Below are positions 55,234-64,000 of a stretch of DNA of 64,000 nucleotides, in pieces (position 1 is the first letter of the stretch; each line of letters begins with the position of its first letter). The notes under the pieces are model-generated. The model did no database searches and had not been told where the DNA came from. It worked only from the letters and a program-made list of their open reading frames with translations. Where the stretch lies: assembly GCA_900291925.1 (NCBI GenBank), contig UWYS01000011.1, positions 1-64,000 of the forward strand, in the 5' to 3' direction. This DNA comes from Thecaphora thlaspeos. Lineage: Eukaryota; Basidiomycota; Ustilaginomycetes; Urocystidales; Glomosporiaceae. Both the position numbers and the translations under genes were made by a program.

Positions 55234-55835
55234 GCGGTGCGGCGCTAGAGGTTTTCGGACCTTGTCGTGTATGTCGCTTCGTGACTATCCGTTCGCTTTG
55301 GTTCAATTGCTCATTAGATCGTGCTGTCTGTTGGGCTCGTGAGACGGAAACGCGCCCAGAAGAAGCGTCGAGAACGTCGAGCTGAACTCCCCTGGCAGCT
55401 TGCTAAAGGAAGTCTTTTCGAAACCCCCCCTCGCCTCTCATCCTTCGACGGGTTTCGGCAACCGCCTCGGTCGCAATTTAGCGCCTCCCAATTTGGATCG
55501 ACATGGTCGGACTGATGGCGACGGGCGCAGCGCTGTCCTGACTTGATGATTCGCCGCCTGGACTTCTTTCGGGTTCCTCTCCGGCAATACGTGTCCCTCT
55601 CCGCCTCGGCCAGAGCTGTTGACGGGCCAGAGCTTAGATTTACAGAAATGCCTTCGGATCTGATCGTACATCGCTGTGCATCTGCGGAAAAGCTTATGCA
55701 TCAGGAATCGAGATTAGTGTCTCGTGATCCCTTGAAAACAGCAAGGGACTGGAGCCCAAAAGACACCTCCAGAAACATGACGATATCGATGTACTGTAGC
55801 TCCCATACAAGGCGAAATTAAAGTCTACGACTTCT
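55234..55835. other. Convergent 3' intergenic region
   Basis: 602 bp between PRPP synthetase and the PhlG-like gene; includes a TACTGTA motif at 55793. No gene seen. Confidence 0.45.
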
Positions 55836-56816
55836 CTATCTCGTCCTCCTCGTCCCATTTCCATTTCCGAAAACCTTGTATATATCCGGTAAGAATCCAG
55901 CGAGATGCGTAAACTCCTGCTGATCATGATGAAACTGAAGATGAGCCAGCTTCTTCCCTACGAACAGATTGGGCAGTCCGAGGGGGGTGGTGATCGGATC
56001 GAGGGGGATCACGCCTGCCAGACTGACTCTGCTCGCGAGAAAGTAGCGACTCCTCAGTTCCACACCGCTGCCGTCCTTTTTCCTGAACCAGAGATGGATC
56101 ATATCTATCACTTTCAAAGGACCTTTGTAGATCTCTCCACAAGCATCCGCTACGACTCCCGCTTCTTGCATCTTGCTTTTGTCCAATCCGAAATGACTAG
56201 GTGGGAACCAATGTATCTTAATATCTTCCCTCGTATCGCCAATGATTTCGCTTATTTGATGAAAGCTCCCGTAGAGTTTGTCTTTGTCGCTCAACGAAGC
56301 GTTGATGAAGGTAGACGAAGCGGATGAGGAGACGTTGATGTGGGCCCAAGGATGCCAGAGTGTATACCTGGCACCCTCTGCAGAATGCCACCACATCCAC
56401 CACTGAGCCATCTCACCCGTCGACCCGGGGAAGTGTGTACGCGAAGCGACGTATCCAGCTCCCGAAGGATAGGCACACCATGCGTTTTCGTGCGGCAACA
56501 CCGTCTCGGCGGGTACGAGAAGGGTGTTGAGATCGGAGAGATTCGCTTCCATCGCGTCGCTGGGACAGTCGATGGGCGTGTAGGACGGTCGAATCATCTC
56601 CGGAGAGACGTAGAGGTTAGGATTGAAGAACCTCTCGTAGGCCTTTCCCTGAATCGCGACGGTGTTTTTGGCGAGTTGGTCTTGGAGTTCCAACTGGTAG
56701 AGTGTGTAGGGCACTTGACCTGGTGGGGCGTTCGAGGCGTGAATGGGCAGGAAAGCTCGAATGAGGAGGATAAGGAGCCCCGATAAGGCTGTTGTGTGGC
56801 TGAAGGGAAATCGCAT
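55836..56816 (-). CDS. Secreted DAPG hydrolase (PhlG)-like protein
   Basis: 326 residues, intronless, starting with a hydrophobic signal sequence (LSGLLILLIRAFLPIHA). The body resembles the PhlG fold, zinc enzymes that cleave the C-C bond of 2,4-diacetylphloroglucinol, an antibiotic of fluorescent pseudomonads: YVASRTHFPGSTGEMAQWWM then WWHSAEGARYTLWHPWAHI, KIHWFPPSHFGLD, and the C-terminal HHDQQEFTHLAGFLP, which holds an HxxxE pair like the PhlG metal ligands. Two N-glycosylation sequons (NVSS, NASL) fit secretion. A TATATAAA box lies about 78 bp upstream. The substrate is not known; other aromatic polyketides are as likely as DAPG. The signal peptide is confident, and the family call rests on motif memory. 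Confidence 0.7.
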   Translation of the reverse strand: MRFPFSHTTALSGLLILLIRAFLPIHASNAPPGQVPYTLYQLELQDQLAKNTVAIQGKAYERFFNPNLYVSPEMIRPSYTPIDCPSDAMEANLSDLNTLLVPAETVLPHENAWCAYPSGAGYVASRTHFPGSTGEMAQWWMWWHSAEGARYTLWHPWAHINVSSSASSTFINASLSDKDKLYGSFHQISEIIGDTREDIKIHWFPPSHFGLDKSKMQEAGVVADACGEIYKGPLKVIDMIHLWFRKKDGSGVELRSRYFLASRVSLAGVIPLDPITTPLGLPNLFVGKKLAHLQFHHDQQEFTHLAGFLPDIYKVFGNGNGTRRTR

Positions 56817-57834
56817 AGTTGGCGAGGTTTCGGAAAGAGGATGAGTGGTACGAGGTACCGAAATGGCGCAGCGTAGAGTCGAGACGGCTTTTGTTTATAT
56901 ACCCACCATCCTTTCCCATACATGCTGTATAACGGTCGCCACTGCAGGTCCTACTGCTACCACGGCCATCTACGAGCGAGGATCGAACGAGACTTTACAG
57001 TACCATGGTGTTAGCCTCGAATTTAGCTAGATCGCCATCATGCCTTGAGCGGTGTAGCGCGGGCGCAGCGCGCAAGCGCGTGGGCTTGACAAGGGGCGCG
57101 CGTCGGCTGACAGCAGCTCCTCGCCAGACGACGAATTCCTGCGAATAAAATTCATCTTCCAGATGGATTAATTGCCTTTCGACTCGGGTGCTCGACGCCG
57201 TCACCGTTGTCCATCTGTGCTCTCGACAGGCGAACCCGACGATCGAGTGCGGAGAAGGCACACGGTCTGTGCATCGGCTTTGTGGACCTAGAGGGTGGGC
57301 CATCTCTAGACTCGTGAGAAAGCGCGAGCATCTGCAACAGCACAGGCTGTGATCGCCCGTCGAGCTTTTCTCGCTCAGCCGAGGGATCTTGTCGTTCTAG
57401 GGTGAGTTATCGCCTCGCGAATGGGCAGAAGGTGTCAGAAAGTGTTGTCCTCACGAGGCACGTTGGACGTGATACGTGGCGACAGAAGACGAGCGTGCAG
57501 TGAGGAATTCAGCCCGGCGATGAAACAGAATCGGGTCCGTAGACATGGCGATGTGACCCGGGACACGCTGCGATAGGGGCTGCCGGCGCCCTTCGCCATC
57601 ACCAGCCTGAAGCTTTCCAGGACCACCTTCGCTACCATGCTATCGCTTTCCAATGCCCGATAATCACAAATGCACAGACGAAAGGGGAAACGCTCCGAGA
57701 TACTCTCGAGTAAGACGCTATCTTATCCTTCGATGCTCTCTGTTCGGCTGTTGTAGTCCATGGCGATTGCATGCATATCGACAAGAGGAAAGGTGTGGGA
57801 GAGAAAGAGCTGTCCAGGAGAGGAACGGGTCCGG
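56817..57834. other. Intergenic region upstream of PhlG-like gene
   Basis: 1 kb between the PhlG-like promoter and the 3' end of RRP46. Apart from the TATA box I see no gene; GCGC-rich inverted segments near 57056-57085 could form a hairpin. Confidence 0.45.
56894..56901 (-). promoter_or_regulatory. TATA box of the PhlG-like gene
   Basis: TATATAAA on the minus strand, about 78 bp upstream of the ATG; one of only two good TATA boxes I noticed, both upstream of secreted-protein genes. Confidence 0.55.
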
Positions 57835-59008
57835 TCATGGATCACGGAGGTCGACGATCTGAGAAGCGACGCGCTTCCTGACCGCCCCCCGGATGAAGCC
57901 AAGGATTGCCTTGGACGCTTCCCTGCACAGATCGGCCGCCCTTTGTCGCTGCATTTGTGTCAAAAGGGCAGAAGGGATTCAGGTAGGATGAGTCAGCAGG
58001 CGAGCTCACTTCTCGACCCCTCGCTAGCAGGCTGGCGAGCGAGCGCACGCGGCTACTCACGTCTTCCAGGCTGACGATGCCAATCGACTCTGCATACACC
58101 TGGTCCGATACGAGCATCTTTGATGCGTCGCCGCTGATCCCCTCGGCATCCTGGACGTGGGTGTAGCCGGAGAAGCTGAAGGCGAACACGTGCGTGCTGA
58201 GGGCGTAATTGAGCTCGGTCGGTGTTGGATCGAGCAGGACGATGGTGCTGCAGGTGTACGGAAGCAATGGTGAGAGCGGAGCTATCAGTCGCACTTTCGC
58301 GCGGGAGACGCAAGCGGACGCAGCTGACACCGCCGCGCGTTGCACTCACTCTGCCTGGCTCTCGGCTTCGTCGTCGAAGTTTGCTGGCGCAAGTCCCCTC
58401 TCGTTCCTCCAATCATTCGCCCTGCTGCTGATCTGCGCATCTGTGAGTACGGACCCGCTAGCCTGCCTCAGCACGCTCCCCTGGTCCTCTCTGAGGATGG
58501 CGCATGCGCACGCCGCGACTGTCCCCCTCGCTACGATGCCTGCATCGAGGAGCGCGAGCGAGGCGGCGTTGATGAGGGATGCCTTCTCCGAGGTCGAGGG
58601 CGATGCGTCTGGGCCGATGAGGACGGGATGGCGTGCCTTTGCGCTCGCGCTCGTGATCTGCGGAGGTGGTGGTGAGGAGAGAGTCTGGAGGACGAGCTGG
58701 ATCATGGAGCGCGGGTGGTGGTGGAGGAGGAGGACGGAGCTGAGGAGAGTGTGAAGCGATGCCGAGACGGCCTTGCTGGGGATGGCGGCGACGCCCATGA
58801 GGGGCTGGAAGGAGATGTCGAGCGTGGCGCTGTCTGTGAGTTCGTCGCGGATGCGCACCTCGGTGGGGCCAAGGACCGAGGCGACCGTCTCGAGCGGGCC
58901 GAAGCTGAAGCTCGCACTGCCGTCGGCGCGCGCCAGGCAGCCCACCTCGGTGCGCAAGGGGCGCAGGGCGGTGGGCGAGGTGCGCGAGGTCGAGGCTGTC
59001 GCAGACAT
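57835..59008 (-). CDS. RRP46: Exosome core subunit RRP46 (three exons)
   Basis: RNase PH-like subunit of the nine-part exosome core ring, which guides 3'-5' RNA decay and processing in nucleus and cytoplasm. Exons: 59008-58350, 58247-58061 and 57948-57835; about 319 residues, longer than yeast because of inserts. Motifs: LRPLRTEVGCLARADGSASF, GPTEVRIRDEL, LDISFQPLMG, LLHHHPRSMIQLVLQTL, LINAASLALLDAGI, STHVFAFSFSG, and the C-terminal helix AADLCREASKAILGFIRGAV. Phase-correct joins (GA|C and GAC|CGA) link the exons. Divergent from TIM54 with a 418-bp shared promoter. Confidence 0.9.
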
Positions 59009-59426
59009 GGTGGACCAGGGACGAGTGAGGGGAGAGACAAAGGTCGACGTCGACGTCGGAAGGGCCGTAAGGTGAAAGGAAGCGTTGGACGGGTTGACAA
59101 GCAGGCAAACAAGCCACGTAACTTAATATGGCCAGCCATCGACATGGGCCTCTTCACGCCCGGTCAAAGAAATGAAAGGAAAAAAGTGGAGCATCCCAGT
59201 CCGTCGGTTTCTTCCCGACGCGGCGGATCCGACCGCTAGGATTCAGACTGCTTACCTTTGGCCGACCGCCGCCGCCCACACGCCCAAATCTTTCTCTGGA
59301 AGGCGCGAGGGGAAAAAAGTGGGAGGAGCGACCCTTCGGAAGAGCTTCCGACCCCGCCTTGACCCGCTACGGTCACCAGAATCTCTTTCGCTCCCTCATC
59401 CCCCTTTCGGCAAGTCAGCCGCCACA
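59009..59426. promoter_or_regulatory. Divergent promoter, RRP46 / TIM54
   Basis: 418 bp between two ATGs; holds an AT step at about 59119-59127. No named site. Confidence 0.45.
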
Positions 59427-61424
59427 ATGAGCGACTTGAAGCCACTTCAAGCGCCGGCGCCGGTCGCGCCACAAGCCGCCTCGACATCGGCTGTACCCGC
59501 AACCGCAACCGCAACCGCAACCGCAACCACTGCCGCCTCGGCGACCAGCGCATCGACACAAGCAGCACCAGCAGCACCAGCAGCCGTCGGCGATGGCGCC
59601 TCCCAAGTAGCCTCAGGCGCAGCCAAGCCGAAAGCTCCTCCTCGCCCCATCCCGCCCTACCTGAAACCGCTTCAGTTCATGGGCGTACCCCGCTCCGTAC
59701 TGACGTGGCAGCCGCGCCTCCCTTCGCGCAACTGGTCCATCTTTCTCGTCACCGTCGGCACGCTCTCCTACCTCTATTACGACGACCGCAAGCAGTGCCG
59801 CAAAATCCGCCAGGACTACATCGACAAGGTCGCACACCTCGGACAGGAGACAATGAAGACAAACGCTTGGCCAAGGAAGGTTGTCATCTACACCACAAAG
59901 AGCCCCGGCGACGACGACTATGACCAGGCGCTGCGCTACTTCAAGAAATACGTAAAGGTGAGTGCGCCAGCCGAGGGCCGAGGCAGAGAGAGAGTGCTTT
60001 TCGCAACAGCAGCTGACGTTATCGCCCACCTCCTCACCTCGCCTCTTTAGCCCGTTCTGGTGGCGGCCGCCGTCGACTGGGAAGTGACCAACGGCACCAA
60101 GCATGGCGGTCTGGCGCGCGAGCTCCAGGCGCGCTTCCAGGAGCGGCGGCGCAAGCTGCTTGGCCTCGAGCCGTGGGACGCCTCTGCGTCGGACCCCAGC
60201 ATGCCGCACAGTCCGTTTGCCCTGACGCCGCAGGAGCAGCTGCAGCGCGAGATTGACGGCGGCATCGTTCTCGTTGGTCGGCCGGCGCTCAAGGAGTGGG
60301 CCTGGGCGCTCAAGCACGGTTGGTCCTCGCCCCTCGAGGTTGTCAAGCGCGATCGCGATCAGGAGATCGCTGCGGAGCTGGCAGAGGACCACGCCTTCGA
60401 CGAGGTCGCCGCGACGGGAGATGATACGAAAGTCGAGTCGCTCGTGGACGAGGTCAGCGAAAAGGACCGAGCGATCGCAGCATTGGCCGAAGGTGGAGAG
60501 GCAGACGGAGCCGGTGCTCCGCTCACCTCCAGGTTCGGTGGCGCCAACAACAATCCGGCCTTCAAGCAGGGTCCGAACGCCTATACCTCCATGCTGAAAG
60601 CGCAACAGAAGCAGTCCAGCAGCACTGAGGCGAAGCCCAAGACGGAAGCCGAGCTGCTCGCCGCCAAGCTTGATCCTCGTCTTCTCGAAGCACCCGCCCA
60701 GATCCCGGCGCAACCGCCCATCTGTTTCGTCGACTTCTCCAACCTAGTGGGATGGCGCAACATCCCTCTGCGCATGTACAACTTCTTCCGCGTGCGCGAC
60801 AAAGTTCAACACGGCGCCGAACTAGGCCTCCAAATCGTCTACGGTACGAAAGAGACAGCAAGAGACTTCCAACCGGGTCGAGAGGGGACACTTTCTGGTC
60901 AAGTACCCGCCTCACCTCCCCAAGGTGGAGATCTAGATTGGGGATTGGAGAGTGAAGAGCGATACGCACCTTACTTTTTGAAAACGCCCAAAAACATAAG
61001 AGATTCGAGGGAAGCATACTACAAGGCTCTACCGCAACACCTCAAAGCCGCCCGCGACCTCGCTGGAGGATTGCGCGAACCATCTCGTTTGGAGAAGAAC
61101 GATCCACCCAAGGCCGAGATGGAGTTGAGGGAACGGAGGTTGAAGGAGGTGACGTGGAGGAATAACGAAATGGGATACGAAATCATCAAGCCGGATGCTG
61201 GCGTGGAGTGGGACGAGAGGTGGAGAGGGAGCGTTAGGGTTTTGCAGATTCCTCAAGAACAGAGGAGGGAGATCGATAGGTTGCAAGAGGAGAGGAGGAA
61301 GATCAAGGAGGACGAGAAGAGAGCCAAGGTATCGCAAAATGAGGACGGTGTGAGAGAGGGAGAGGTGGAGTTGAAGGGTTCCGCACAGGAGAGGGTCGAA
61401 AAGGGTTGGAAGAGCTGGTTCTGA
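59427..61424 (+). CDS. TIM54: Mitochondrial TIM22-complex subunit TIM54
   Basis: Inner-membrane subunit of the TIM22 carrier translocase, facing the intermembrane space. Exon 1 is 59427-59957 and exon 2 is 60051-61424 (93-bp intron, GTGAGT donor, ctttag acceptor); about 634 residues. An Ala/Thr/Pro-rich N-terminus (with a GCAACC coding repeat) precedes PPYLKPLQFMGVPRSVLTWQ and a single membrane span at about 103-119, followed by YYDDRKQCRKIRQDY. The long C-terminal region contains PVLVAAAVDWEV, ICFVDFSNLVGWRNIPLRMY and YAPYFLKTPKNIRDSREAYY, all family-typical, then a charged coiled coil (RREIDRLQEERRKIKEDEK). Starts at the ATG that puts the TM near residue 100 as in homologues. Confidence 0.93.
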
Positions 61425-61735
61425 GCACGTCGAGGGATATGTGCTGGCTCGATGATTCGACTGACTTTGTCGTATCTGTTGACTGTCCGATGGACGCCAC
61501 ATCCCCTCCCCCCTTAGACGAAAAGAAACACACATCATTGCTCCAGCCTTCGCCGCCCCCTCTCGAGAGTGCCGTGAACCAGATGCTCAGTCCCGCAGAC
61601 CCGTAGCTTCGCCACAGACGCATGGCAGACGGCGGAACAAGCGTAGATTGCTCGTGCGTGGCAAATAACGCCTCGATCGTCCGAAAGCAGCTCAAGAGAC
61701 AGCCGACCGCCATGGAACATCTATCCCCTGTTGCC
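61425..61735. other. Convergent 3' intergenic region (TIM54 / VPS74)
   Basis: 311 bp, presumed 3' UTRs. Nothing else seen. Confidence 0.4.
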
Positions 61736-63307
61736 TCATAGCTGTGATCAAAAGGGCAAAAGGATGTCGAGCAGAACAAGAAAAAGAGTCAGCACGACCA
61801 TCTACCTCGCTGCCACGAAGAGAGCAAGCGTAGCGACTCACCAACGAATCCATCCGGCTCAACACGTTGAGTACGGCGGCAACACACTCATACATGAGCA
61901 CATCTCCCTCGCTCTCCAGCTCCTTCTGCACCGCCTTGGCCAGCTCCGTGATGGATACGCCCATCGGTCCTTCCTCGTAGGCCGCTCTGTCGTTGATGAT
62001 CGATCCTTCCGCTATGCGCGTCCCGTTGGCCTTTCTGCCGCCACCACTACCACTCCCTATCCCTACCCCTCCGGCGATGGAAGAGGAAGAGGAGAGCGAA
62101 GTTATACCACCGCCTCCGCCTACACCACCACCCGGCAGTCCGGAGGAGGGTGCCATGGGCCATGCGGCAAACTCTTCGAGGATATCGTCGGCTTTTTGAA
62201 AGGCCGACTCGCGAGCTTCGTAGCTGAGGTGATTGAGCGCGTTTTCGAGCACGTTTGCCGAAAAGGCGCAGCAGAGCAGCGAGAGAGCCCTCGTGACGCG
62301 GAAGGCTACCGGCCTGGCCTCGGCCCCTCCGCCGCGCTGCTGCGCGTCTTCGCGGTAGAAGGCACTCGGATGGACGTTGGGCGATGCCGAGGTGAGGAGT
62401 GTGAGGACCCTGCGCAGTATCGCATCCTTGCACCCGCTGTCGATGAGCGGATGCGTCGCCATGTCGAAGAGCAAGAAGTTGCGCTTCTCGGTCCGGAGGA
62501 TGCCCTTGTCGACGAGCCCTTTGGCGAGGCGTTCGCGTACCTGCTTGAGCTGGTAACCGATCTTCATGACGTTCCACGTCTCGCCACTCATGAGGTCGAC
62601 CCATTGGGAGACGCTCATCTTGTCGCCGCCCTTGATCATCTTGATGGACTCGTCGAGCAAGACCTCGCCCGTCATCTTGCCGTCGATGACTTCGATGGTG
62701 CGGTCCGAGAGGCTGAAGCGCTTGCGGGACGCGTCCTTTGTTATGCTGATGCGGCGCCGTAAGGCGAGCTCGATGAGGATGCAGCCGCGCAGAGTGTATG
62801 AGATGTTGTCGTTCCAGAAGGATAGGTAGCCCTGGGCATGAGGGTCGTGCCATGCGGTGTGTGCGAAGGGGAAGAGAGAGAGGGAGGGAGAGAGGGAGAG
62901 GTCAGCACGTAGGTTCAGAGCGGCGGCGGCGGCGGTGGTGGTGGTCGTATACGTACCTGCTTATCCTTGAGGCCGAGGAGAAGGACCTCTTCCATGAGGG
63001 TGAGTTTTGGGTTGTCGCCCAGCTCCTTTTCGTCGTTGAGGTCGCGCGGGTCGTATGCGATCTTGTGGCCTCTCTCGTGATCGTAGGTTGTGATGGAGCC
63101 GGTGGCGCTGCGCGAAGCGTAGACGGCAGCGGCGCCTGCGGATGATGATGCGGAGGATGGGAGACCGGACGCGGGGCTGGCTGTCCTAGAGGGGAGGTCA
63201 TCGTCGTCGTCGAGGCGGTGTGCTGAGGAGGAAGGGTGGGAGGCTGCGGCTGTGGCAGCTGCGCCGCCTGGGCGTCGACGTTGTAGACCGCCGGCTGAGG
63301 ATGCCAT
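61736..63307 (-). CDS. VPS74: VPS74 / GOLPH3-type PI4P-binding Golgi protein
   Basis: Peripheral Golgi protein that binds PI4P and retains glycosyltransferases. Exons: 63307-62957, 62831-61842 and probably a last exon of six bases at 61741-61736 (CTA TGA); about 448 residues. Splicing 1-2 reads LMEEVLLLGLKDKQGYLSFW, the family core, followed by GCILIELALRRRISITKD, WVDLMSGETWN, GILRTEKRNFLLFDMATHPL and MYECVAAVLNVLSRMDSLL. The disordered N-terminus (Ser/Ala/Asp-rich, about 85 residues) and a Gly/Ser loop insertion (GGGVGGGGGITSLSSSSS) make it longer than the usual 300-350. If the short exon is wrong, the frame instead reads through the intron for about 50 unrelated residues, which is less likely. 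Confidence 0.9.
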
Positions 63308-63790
63308 GGTATGGTCGAGGTGAGGCGGGGATGACAGGGTGTGAGCGAAGGGCTGCGGTGGAGGAGGGGCAAGATGCGGGGCCACTGGAGGAAGGCAGGG
63401 GAAGGAGTGAGTGAGCGAGCGAGCGAGCGAGGCCGTGCCTGTTCCGACAGCGATTGGCGGGCGGCGGGCGGGTTCGCTGGCTGCCGCTGCTACTATATTG
63501 CTGTTGCTGCTGCTGCGCCCCTTTAACAACGAGGCGCCGTGGCCCAAACGCAGCAGAGCGCACTGCGTCTCGCCCGCTCGTCCGCGTGGCGTGTACCGGC
63601 CGACTGAGCTCGCACCTCACACCTCCACCGCGCCTGGTTGGAGCACCTTTTTTGACAAGAGAGCGGCCTCCTTCGTTCTTATGTTACCCTGCACTCTACC
63701 CTTCCCACCCTTCCTTCTCCCTCATCCTCCCACCCCCTTGCTCGTCATTAATCCCATCTCCGCCACTGCCGCCTCTCTCCGACGCAAGCC
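63308..63790. promoter_or_regulatory. Divergent upstream region of VPS74
   Basis: 483 bp; GAGC/GCGA repeats at about 63409-63431, a CAACAG/GCTGCT-rich stretch at about 63495-63517, and a C/T-rich leader from 63660. Confidence 0.4.
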
Positions 63791-64000
63791 ATGCTCCCGG
63801 AAAAGAGGCCTGCTCCCTCTGGCGGCGGCAACGGCGCCGCACGACCAGCACCACGACCAGCACCACGACCAGCACCACGACCAGCACCACGACCGCCCTC
63901 GTCCTCGTCCTCGTCCTCCTTCTCCTCGTCCTCCTCCTCCCACGCCTCGCCAGCCGCAATTCATCCCAACACCAACACCAAAACCAACGCTAACTCCAAC
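63791..64000 (+). CDS. Possible 5' end of a gene running off the window
   Basis: An ATG at 63791 opens a frame with no stop to the window edge (70 codons). It reads MLPEKRPAPSGGGNGAARPA, then Pro-Ala-Arg repeats encoded by a 12-base repeat (cacgaccagcac), a Ser run, and an Asn/Thr-rich segment. It looks like the disordered start of a longer fungal protein, but composition alone cannot prove it is translated. Product unknown. Confidence 0.35.
   Translation, partial: MLPEKRPAPSGGGNGAARPAPRPAPRPAPRPAPRPPSSSSSSSFSSSSSSHASPAAIHPNTNTKTNANSN
63840..63890 (+). repeat. 12-bp tandem repeat (cacgaccagcac)
   Basis: About four perfect copies; would code for an Arg-Pro-Ala-Pro repeat in the putative partial gene. 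Confidence 0.8.

Noticed and set aside
63840..63890. Short tandem repeat considered as a CRISPR-like array
   Set aside because: Perfect 12-bp head-to-tail repeat without spacers in a eukaryotic genome; a coding minisatellite.

Overview
The window is nuclear DNA of a GC-rich basidiomycete fungus, most likely Ustilaginomycotina (smut-like yeasts and relatives). Reasons: (i) genes carry short spliceosomal introns (about 80-180 bp, one of 320 bp) with GTGAGT-type donors and short pyrimidine tract/cag acceptors; (ii) the proteins are fungal (PRM1, SHO1, CAF16, TIM54, VPS74, a PX-type AGC kinase); (iii) the region upstream of PRM1 has two perfect copies of ACAAAGGGA, the pheromone response element bound by Prf1 in Ustilago maydis. 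The species cannot be named from the sequence alone.

Layout: 20 recognisable protein genes plus one possible partial gene at the right edge. 0-6.1 kb: kinesin-4-like motor (-). 8-9.2 kb: enoyl-CoA hydratase/isomerase (+). 9.4-10.8 kb: DAHP synthase (-), divergent from NC2-beta/DR1 (+, 11.7-12.3 kb). 12.9-16.4 kb: PRM1 cell-fusion protein (-), divergent from a LOG-CAF16 fusion gene (+, 17.5-19.5 kb). 20.2-20.6 kb: mitoribosomal mL43 (-), divergent from PEX13 (+, 21.4-22.8 kb). 23.7-30.8 kb: a 2391-residue RING-H2 protein (+). 33.0-36.7 kb: PX/AGC protein kinase (+). 38.0-39.8 kb: ENP1/bystin (+). 40.4-43.4 kb: AP-3 delta (+). 43.4-49.1 kb: a gene-poor, AT-richer stretch holding a single gene for a secreted Gly/His/Lys-rich protein (+, 46.4-47.7 kb). 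49.2-50.5 kb: SHO1 osmosensor (-). 51.7-52.9 kb: five-exon 5-formyl-THF cyclo-ligase (-), divergent from four-exon PRPP synthetase (+, 53.5-55.2 kb). 55.8-56.8 kb: secreted PhlG-like hydrolase (-). 57.8-59.0 kb: exosome RRP46 (-), divergent from TIM54 (+, 59.4-61.4 kb). 61.7-63.3 kb: VPS74/GOLPH3 (-), whose last exon appears to be six bases long.

The genes are mostly unlinked housekeeping functions: shikimate pathway entry, peroxisome import, mitochondrial import and translation, ribosome biogenesis, exosome, Golgi and AP-3 traffic, folate and PRPP supply. Those bearing on lifestyle are PRM1 (mating fusion), SHO1 (osmotic and surface sensing), the AGC kinase, and two secreted proteins near AT-richer DNA. 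There is no rRNA, tRNA, CRISPR array or intact transposon that I can support. Exon boundaries were read by eye from splice signals and protein continuity. The start of the hydratase gene is unresolved.
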